Part shown: positions 1-3,684 of the stretch, piece after piece
How the letters are laid out: each line of letters starts with the position of its first letter
Numbering within the stretch: the first letter of the stretch is position 1
Position numbers and translations under genes: made by a program
NCBI GenBank assembly: GCA_036518955.1
Contig: DATDMG010000408.1
Coordinates: 1-7,209 of the forward strand
DNA: 7,209 nt
Reading direction: 5' to 3'
Origin: DATDMG01 sp036518955
GTDB taxonomy: Bacteria; Actinomycetota; Actinomycetes; Actinomycetales; Kineosporiaceae
Notes under the pieces: model-generated
What the model saw: only the letters and a program-made list of their open reading frames with translations
What the model was told of the DNA's origin: nothing
Database searches by the model: none

Positions 1-195
1 TGGGCGCCGTTCTGGCACTACCGGCGGCTGGGGCTGTACGGCCGGCAGGTACAGGAGTTGTACGGCGTGTCCCAGTTGTACGGCGTGTCCCCCCGCGATC
101 AGGTGCACCGGCTGCGCTACCGGGACCTGGTCGACACCCCCGAGCAGGCGGTCGGGGCGGTGTGCGCGTTCCTCGGCGTCGAGAGCGCCGATCTG
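1..195 (+). pseudogene. sulfotransferase family protein, C-terminal fragment (5' end outside window, 3' end replaced)
   Basis: The frame opening at base 1 reads WAPFWHYRRLGLYGRQ, then RLRYRDLVDTPEQAVGAV and CAFLGV. This is the C-terminal signature of PAPS-dependent sulfotransferases: an 'RYxDLv..P...v..vc.FLGv' block near the 3'-phosphate-binding part of the fold. Family members usually continue for a few dozen more residues after FLGV. Here the frame stays open to a TGA at 520-522, but everything after about residue 65 is low-complexity Arg/Pro/Ala/Ser-rich and unlike the family. The minus strand shows better protein-like sequence there. I read this as a gene cut off near base 195 by a rearrangement or decay. 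An in-frame 18-base duplication (55-90) gives LYGVSQLYGVS. It could still be expressed with a neomorphic tail. The N-terminal PAPS-binding motif lies outside the window, so activity cannot be judged. Confidence 0.6.
55..90 (+). repeat. tandem 18-bp duplication in the sulfotransferase fragment
   Basis: GAGTTGTACGGCGTGTCC (55-72) is followed directly by CAGTTGTACGGCGTGTCC (73-90), two copies differing only at the first base. The duplication keeps frame and adds six residues. It looks recent and fits relaxed selection on the surrounding gene. Confidence 0.85.
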
Positions 196-340
196 TCGAC
201 CAGCACGAGCTTCAGCGTGGCGACGAGCTTTCCCGCCAGCTCGGGGTTGGTCGCGACGACGGACTCGGACCCAGCGAGGTCACCGCGGAAGGAGGCGAAC
301 GTCAGCTCGGGATTGTCCTTCGCCTGCGCCGCCCGGCCGG
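196..340 (-). pseudogene. minus-strand coding remnant, unidentified (possibly ABC transporter binding protein)
   Basis: Read on the minus strand, this segment translates as AAQAKDNPELTFASFRGD, continuing LAGSESVVATNPELAGKL and VATLKLVLVD. Third positions are nearly all G or C, as in real genes here, whereas the plus-strand readings are Arg/Pro-rich noise. I see no start codon with a ribosome site. The frame differs from that of the permease-like segment next to it, and it ends at the junction with the sulfotransferase fragment. The 'NPELAGKLVATL' stretch recalls the helix after the second lobe in SsuA/NMT1-type substrate-binding proteins ('NPELV..LL.AL'). That match is weak, and I would not name the protein on it. 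Best treated as debris of a minus-strand gene. Confidence 0.35.
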
Positions 341-378
341 CCGCACCGGAACCCGGAGGCCGACCCGCCTCCTGCCGA

Positions 379-406
379 GGAACCGGACGACCCGGAACCG
401 GACGAC
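379..406. repeat. 15-bp-period tandem repeat
   Basis: GGAACCGGACGAC occurs at 379-391 and again at 394-406. On the minus strand this adds a second VVRF to the permease-like remnant (VVRFRVVRF). Like the 55-90 duplication, it suggests slippage in sequence no longer under strong selection. Confidence 0.8.
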
Positions 407-660
407 GCGGAGCCGCAACGACCCGGCGCCCAGCGAGCGGCTGGCCTGCGCGAGGCTGGCCGGGACGGCGTCCAGGGCACCGAGGGTCGCGGTGGCCACC
501 ATCGGCAGCGTGCCCAGGGTGATCGGGCCGATTTTCGTCGGGCCCGGGAGCGGATCGGGGCGGATCGGCGGCCGCCGTCGGGAAGCGTCATCGTGGGTCC
601 TCGCTCGAAGAACACGGCGCGGAACGCCGGGTGCGCCTGGGCGGTCAGGGCGCTGGGGGG
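400..660 (-). pseudogene. ABC-transporter permease remnant, frameshifted
   Basis: On the minus strand, 544 down to about 400 reads GPTKIGPITLGTLPMVATAT, then LGALDAVPASLAQASRSLGA and GSLRL. The part PASLAQASRSLGAGS matches the cytoplasmic EAA loop of importer permeases (pattern 'vppelleAArsLGAs'), the surface that docks on the ATPase, and the residues before it are hydrophobic like the preceding membrane segment. Upstream in another frame (660 to 577) lies AHPAFRAVFFERGPT, then an ATG at 588-586 starting MTLPDGGRRSAPIR. Joining the two needs a frameshift between about 577 and 545. After the EAA loop the sequence degrades to Arg-rich text with a 15-base duplication. A sulfonate, taurine or sulfate-ester importer would fit the neighbours, but the substrate class cannot be read from this fragment. 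Confidence 0.4.
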
Positions 661-730
661 ACGTCGCTCGGCGCGGCGATCGTCGTCCCTCCACTGAAGC
701 GTGTCGCCCCGCCGCAGGTCAACGGCTTCC

Positions 731-790
731 AGGCATTTTCTTCAGTTTCTCGAGCGATTTTATCCAGAATACGGACATGATCTAGACACG
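731..790 (+). promoter_or_regulatory. AT-rich island, probable promoter region of leader peptide and dioxygenase
   Basis: In a window that is otherwise extremely GC-rich, 731-790 contains several T and A runs (ATTTTCTTCAGTTTCT, GATTTTATCCAGAAT, CATGATCTAGAC). It sits 30-90 bases before the leader-peptide start. Possible -10 hexamers are CAGAAT (765-770) and CATGAT (776-781), each 4 of 6 to TATAAT. No convincing -35 is seen at 16-18 bases from either. Placement of the promoter here is inferred from composition and position; the exact hexamers are not established. Confidence 0.4.
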
Positions 791-818
791 GGCGCCGTGC
801 GCGTGCCACCGTGACCGC

Positions 819-890
819 ATGCCGCCCCGCCTCCCCCTGACGTCGCGGCGGCACGTCGACCTGCTCCGGGTGGCCAGTTCCACCTGTTGA
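819..890 (+). CDS. sulfur-gene leader peptide, 23 aa, ending RRHVDLLRVASSTC
   Basis: ATG at 819 opens MPPRLPLTSRRHVDLLRVAS followed by STC and TGA at 888-890. The core 'RRHVDLxRVxSxxC' is what I recall from actinobacterial 'putative leader peptides' found before sulfate, sulfonate and cysteine genes. The single Cys is the last residue and uses TGT, uncommon at this GC content, directly before the stop. A likely role is cis-acting: ribosome progress at the terminal Cys codon would report Cys-tRNA charging and alter folding of the 110-base stretch before the dioxygenase. No Shine-Dalgarno is visible before the ATG, so initiation may be leaderless or weak. It is too short for standard gene callers. 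The mechanism is inferred by analogy with cysteine attenuator ORFs in mycobacteria. Confidence 0.8.
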   Translation: MPPRLPLTSRRHVDLLRVASSTC

Positions 891-935
891 CGCCAACCGT
901 CCCCCTCCCGCGCCACGGATGAGTGCGCGGGCGCT

Positions 936-960
936 CGTACACGCCCGACGGCCGTGTGCG
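936..960 (+). promoter_or_regulatory. hairpin between leader peptide and dioxygenase start
   Basis: CGTACACG (936-943) pairs with CGTGTGCG (953-960) over 8 bp with one G-U, loop CCCGACGGC. In addition, CCTCC at 904-908 is complementary to the dioxygenase ribosome site GGAGG at 988-992, and the pairing would enclose this hairpin. Such a fold could mask the ribosome site unless a ribosome on the leader peptide disturbs it. No U-run follows, so it does not look like an intrinsic terminator. The pairings are seen in sequence; a switching role is inferred. Confidence 0.4.
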
Positions 961-999
961 CCCCCCTCACGACGCCTCACACCCCTTGGAGGACCCGCC

Positions 1000-1905
1000 A
1001 TGAGTACCCAGACCGCCCTCGACGTCCGCCGGGTCGGCGGCCGGATCGGCGCCGAGATCGTCGGCGTCGACCTGTCCGCCTCGCTGGACGACGCCGTCCT
1101 GGCCGAGATCCGCGCCGCCCTCCTGGCGCACCAGGCCCTGTTCTTCCGCGACCAGCACCTGGACGACGCCGGCCAGCAACGCCTCCTGGCCACGTTCGGG
1201 CCGCTGACCACCGCCCACCCGACCGTGCCGCCCGCCGACGGCGAACCGAACGTGCTCGAGGTCAGCGGCGAGGAGGGCGTGCGCTCCAACCAGTGGCACA
1301 CCGACGTCACCTTCGTGGTGTCACCACCGGCGATCACCTCGCTGCGCGCCCTCGTCGTGCCGCCCTACGGCGGCAACACCCTGATCGCCAACACCGCCAC
1401 CGCCTACGCCGACCTGCCCGAGCCGCTGCGCCTGCTGGCCGACAGCCTGTGGGCCATCCACACCAACGACTACGACTACCTCCAGCCCCAGTTCCAGACC
1501 GACCGCGCTGCGGAGTACCGCAAGACCTTCGTGGCCAAGACGTGGGAGACCGCCCACCCCGTCGTCCGGGTGCACCCGGAGACCGGCCGGCGCAACCTCT
1601 TCATCGGCTCGTTCACCCAACGCCTGGTCGGCCTGTCCGGCACCGAGAGCCGCGACGTCCTGCGCCTGCTGCAGGCCTACGTCACCCGACCCGAGAACGT
1701 GGTCCGCTGGCAGTGGTCCCCCGGCGACCTGGTCCTGTTCGACAACCGCACCACCCAGCACTACGCCCCCGACGACTACGGCGACCTGCCCCGCACCCTG
1801 CACCGGGTCACCGTGGCCGGCGACGTCCCGGTGTCGGTGGACGGCCGGCGCAGCTACGTCGTCTCCGGGGACGACGCGGCGCACTACACGCCCGCGCTCG
1901 GCTGA
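1000..1905 (+). CDS. TauD/TfdA-family Fe(II)/2-oxoglutarate-dependent dioxygenase
   Basis: The 301-residue protein has the full TauD/TfdA layout. The iron ligands are seen as WHTDVTF (His100, Asp102) and TTQHYAP (His254), and the 2-oxoglutarate-binding region as RTLHRVTVAGD (Arg265 and Arg269). The N-terminal GAEIVGVDLS and the 'ALFFRDQ' strand are also typical. Such enzymes couple decarboxylation of 2-oxoglutarate to hydroxylation of the carbon next to sulfur (taurine, alkanesulfonates) or oxygen (alkyl sulfates, as in AtsK), which then collapses to aldehyde plus sulfite or sulfate. Related members act on phenoxyacetates, so the substrate is open; context favours sulfur. Start: GGAGGA at 988-993 sits 7 bases before ATG 1000. 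The frame extends upstream to ATG 919, but that would include the hairpin and lacks a ribosome site. The protein has no Cys and no internal Met. Likely controlled by the leader peptide at 819-890. Cytoplasmic, no signal peptide. Confidence 0.95.
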   Translation: MSTQTALDVRRVGGRIGAEIVGVDLSASLDDAVLAEIRAALLAHQALFFRDQHLDDAGQQRLLATFGPLTTAHPTVPPADGEPNVLEVSGEEGVRSNQWHTDVTFVVSPPAITSLRALVVPPYGGNTLIANTATAYADLPEPLRLLADSLWAIHTNDYDYLQPQFQTDRAAEYRKTFVAKTWETAHPVVRVHPETGRRNLFIGSFTQRLVGLSGTESRDVLRLLQAYVTRPENVVRWQWSPGDLVLFDNRTTQHYAPDDYGDLPRTLHRVTVAGDVPVSVDGRRSYVVSGDDAAHYTPALG

Positions 1906-2077
1906 GCGGGGCGGGCCCGGCTCCGGGGCCGGCGCTCGTGGCCACCCGGATCCCCACCCGGCGGCCGCGGCCCGGCCCGGCCATCACCCCGATCACGGCC
2001 GCCGCCCCTCGGCCGTCCAGCCACCGCCCGTCCGTCCGACCCGCCACCCGACCTGTCACCGACCCCAGGAGACTCCC
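1906..2077 (+). other. 172-base GC-rich intergenic spacer with inverted repeats, no gene seen
   Basis: This gap separates the dioxygenase from the monooxygenase on the same strand. Right after the stop, GGCCC (1914-1918) can pair with GGGCC (1926-1930). Further on, CGGCGGCCG (1959-1967) is a perfect inverted repeat of CGGCCGCCG (1996-2004). Neither is followed by a T-run. There is no second leader peptide with an HVDL motif and no clear promoter. The two genes are probably co-transcribed, with these hairpins perhaps acting in RNA stability or partial attenuation. At this GC content some pairing is expected by chance. Confidence 0.4.
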
Positions 2078-3418
2078 GTGACCGACCAGCCGCGCCACCT
2101 GCACCTGAACGCCTTCCTGATGGCAGGGGGCCACCACGAGGCCGCCTGGCGGCTGCCGGAGGCCGACCCGGACGCCGACGTCGACATCGAGCACTGGAAG
2201 CACCTGGCCCGGATCGCCGAGGCGGCCCGGTTCGACTCGCTGTTCCTCGCCGACAGCCCCGCCCTGTGGCAGAGCGCCGCCCACCGACCCTCCGGCGCGC
2301 TGGAACCCCTCACCGTGCTGACCGCACTCGCCGGGGTCACCGAGCGGATCGGCCTGATCGCCACCGCGTCCAGCACCTACAACTCCCCCTACAACCTGGC
2401 CCGCCGGTTCGCCTCCCTCGACCACGTCAGCGGCGGCCGCGCCGGCTGGAACCTGGTCACCACCGCCGGCCCCAACGCCGCCCGCAACTTCGGCCTGACC
2501 GACCAGCCCGGCCACACCGAGCGCTACGAACGGGCCCAGGAGTTCCTCGACGTCGTCCGCGCCCTGTGGGACAGCTGGGGCGACGACGCCACCATCGCCG
2601 ACAAGACCACCGGCCGGTACGCCGACCCGAACCGGATCCGGCCGATCGACCACTCCGGCCGCTTCTACCGCGTCGCCGGACCCCTCAACGTCCGCCGCCC
2701 GCCGCAGGGCCACCCCCTACTCGTCCAGGCCGGCTCCTCCACCGACGGACGCGCCTTCGCCGCCCGCAACGCCGACGCCATCTTCACCGCCCACCAGACC
2801 CTCGACGACGCCGTCACCTTCTCCGCCGACGTCAAGGCCCAAGCCGCCGCCGCCGGCCGCGACCCGGACACCGTCAAGATCCTCCCCGGCATCGTTCCCG
2901 TCCTGGGCGCCACCGAACAGCAAGCCCGCGACCTCGACCAGCAACTGCGCGACCTGCAGGTGCCCGAATACGGCCTCGAACAACTCGCCGGCGTCCTCGA
3001 GGTACCCGCCTCGACACTGACCCTGGACGCCGGCCTGCCGGCCCAGGTGCTCGCCCGCCCCCTGCTGCAGGGCGCCCAGAGCCGCTCGGACCTGATCATC
3101 GACCTGGCCCTGCGGGAGAACCTCACCGTCCGCCAGATCCTGCACCGCCTCGGCGGCGGCCGCGGGCACTTCACCGTCGTCGGCACCCCCGACCAGGTCG
3201 CCCAGGTCATCCGGGACTGGTTCACCGCCGGCGCCGCCGACGGATTCAACGTGATGGCCCCCGTACTGCCCTCCGGGCTCGAAACGTTCATCGACGGCGT
3301 GCTACCGATCCTGCGGGACTGGGACCTGTTCCCCCACGAGTACACCGGCCACACCCTGCGCGACCACTACGGCCTCCCCCGCCCCGCGGCGCGGCCCCAC
3401 CCGGCCTATTCTGGATAG
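2078..3418 (+). CDS. NtaA/SnaA/DszA-family flavin-dependent monooxygenase
   Basis: The 446-residue protein belongs to the FMNH2-dependent, luciferase-fold group that includes nitrilotriacetate monooxygenase A, DszA, SnaA and dimethylsulfide monooxygenase. It shows the group's N-terminal block (LHLNAFLMAGGHHEAAWRLP, residues 8-27), SLFLADSPALW (54-64), the signature STYNSPYNLARRFASLDHVS then GGRAGWNLVTT (99-129), ALWDSWGDDA (162-171), a G-FYRVAGPLNVRRPPQG block (194-211) and a C-terminal YTGHTLRDHYGL (422-433). Length is normal for the family. These enzymes need FMNH2 from a separate reductase, which is not in the window. Start is GTG 2078 with AGGAGA at 2067-2072. It follows the dioxygenase and probably shares its transcript. 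A C-S-cleaving role on a sulfone, sulfonate or thioether is inferred from family plus the leader peptide and riboswitch nearby; the substrate is unknown. No Cys and only two internal Met. Confidence 0.95.
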   Translation: MTDQPRHLHLNAFLMAGGHHEAAWRLPEADPDADVDIEHWKHLARIAEAARFDSLFLADSPALWQSAAHRPSGALEPLTVLTALAGVTERIGLIATASSTYNSPYNLARRFASLDHVSGGRAGWNLVTTAGPNAARNFGLTDQPGHTERYERAQEFLDVVRALWDSWGDDATIADKTTGRYADPNRIRPIDHSGRFYRVAGPLNVRRPPQGHPLLVQAGSSTDGRAFAARNADAIFTAHQTLDDAVTFSADVKAQAAAAGRDPDTVKILPGIVPVLGATEQQARDLDQQLRDLQVPEYGLEQLAGVLEVPASTLTLDAGLPAQVLARPLLQGAQSRSDLIIDLALRENLTVRQILHRLGGGRGHFTVVGTPDQVAQVIRDWFTAGAADGFNVMAPVLPSGLETFIDGVLPILRDWDLFPHEYTGHTLRDHYGLPRPAARPHPAYSG

Positions 3419-3420
3419 CT

Positions 3421-3449
3421 CCGGCCGACGTCGTCGACACGGCGGCCGG
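3421..3449 (+). terminator. hairpin after the first unit, possible terminator
   Basis: CCGGCCG (3421-3427) pairs with CGGCCGG (3443-3449), and inside it CGT (3429-3431) pairs with ACG (3439-3441). It starts two bases after the monooxygenase stop and lies before a new promoter, which suits a transcription end. There is no U-run directly after the stem; the nearest is CCTTTTGTT about 30 bases on, inside the next promoter. Such U-less hairpins are common after actinobacterial genes, but function is not proven. Confidence 0.4.
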
Positions 3450-3484
3450 CCACCACCAGCGCCCGGGCGAAGGCAATCCTTTTG

Positions 3485-3514
3485 TTGACTGTTCTGGTGA
3501 GGAAGCCGTAGGCT
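3485..3514 (+). promoter_or_regulatory. sigma-70-type promoter for the riboswitch operon
   Basis: TTGACT (3485-3490), an 18-base spacer, then TAGGCT (3509-3514) give a good housekeeping-type -35/-10 pair. The expected start, 6-8 bases after the -10, falls at about 3520-3522. This is exactly where the first paired strand of the SAM riboswitch begins. The agreement of the two independent signals makes this promoter credible. Confidence 0.8.
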
Positions 3515-3520
3515 GGGCAA

Positions 3521-3601
3521 GAGTCATGAGTCCCGGCGCCAAGCCTCGACTGGCCGGGCAGCAACCCTCGTCGTCGGCAGGGGTGCCTCGAGTGACGACT
3601 C
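3521..3601 (+). ncRNA. SAM-IV riboswitch aptamer core
   Basis: The sequence matches the order of conserved SAM-IV elements: GAGTCATGAG, a first hairpin, GCAACCCTC, GGGGTGCC, then GAGTGACGACTC. Pairings seen: P1 GAGTC (3521-3525) with GACTC (3597-3601); P2 CCCGGC (3532-3537) with GCCGGG (3553-3558); P3 CCCT (3565-3568) with AGGG (3579-3582). The P2-loop pseudoknot forms from CTCGA (3545-3549) with TCGAG (3588-3592). As I remember SAM-IV sequences, this pseudoknot is usually CCCGG with CCGGG, so here both strands have changed together and pairing is kept. The RNA binds S-adenosylmethionine and represses downstream genes when SAM is plentiful. It controls the FAD/NAD(P)-binding protein and the two monooxygenases after it. 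The ATG at 3526-3528 lies in the aptamer and should not be called as a gene start. Confidence 0.9.
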
Positions 3602-3684
3602 GGCCACCGATGACGCGCCCGCGGCAGGCGATGACGCGCGGTGGCGCACGAGCGTGCCTCGCCGCGGGAGCGGAGGTTCCCCTG
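3602..3684 (+). promoter_or_regulatory. riboswitch expression platform with two competing stems
   Basis: Two stems here cannot form together as simple nested hairpins. Stem A is GCCACC (3603-3608) with GGTGGC (3640-3645). Stem B is CCCGCGGC plus AGGC (3618-3629) with GCCT, a bulged C, and GCCGCGGG (3656-3668). Stem B ends three bases before the ribosome site GGAGG (3672-3676). The 5' arm of B lies inside A and its 3' arm outside, so choice between them could be the switch, probably on translation, since no U-run follows. CGATGACGCGC is present twice (3608-3618, 3629-3639). GATGACG in either copy can pair with CGTCGTC (3569-3575) in the P3 loop, the place where SAM-IV RNAs form a second pseudoknot. 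Pairings are seen; switching is inferred. Confidence 0.55.
3608..3639 (+). repeat. CGATGACGCGC direct repeat in the riboswitch platform
   Basis: Two identical 11-base copies at 3608-3618 and 3629-3639, 21 bases apart. Each contains GATGACG, complementary (one G-U) to the loop of riboswitch P3. One may be the true pseudoknot partner and the other a decoy or alternate. Confidence 0.8.

Noticed and set aside
162..785. 207-codon plus-strand open frame between the sulfotransferase fragment and the leader peptide
   Set aside because: Its translation is Arg-rich with no domain, there is no ribosome site, and minus-strand readings over the same bases look more protein-like.
919..999. ATG 919 as the dioxygenase start
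   Set aside because: It has no ribosome site and would place the regulatory hairpin in the coding region. GGAGGA at 988-993 before ATG 1000 fits, and the TauD family begins there.
645..1337. 230-codon minus-strand open frame over the leader-peptide region
   Set aside because: It overlaps the leader peptide and dioxygenase antisense, has low-complexity composition and no recognisable domain.
2266..3684. Very long upstream extension of the FAD/NAD(P)-binding frame across the monooxygenase gene
   Set aside because: It is Arg/Pro-rich shadow sequence of the 2078-3418 gene and runs through the promoter and riboswitch. GGAGG and ATG 3685 give a proper start where family similarity begins.
3526..3684. 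In-frame ATG at 3526 as a start for the FAD/NAD(P)-binding protein
   Set aside because: This ATG is the conserved ATGAG of the SAM-IV aptamer, has no ribosome site, and the added residues have no family resemblance.
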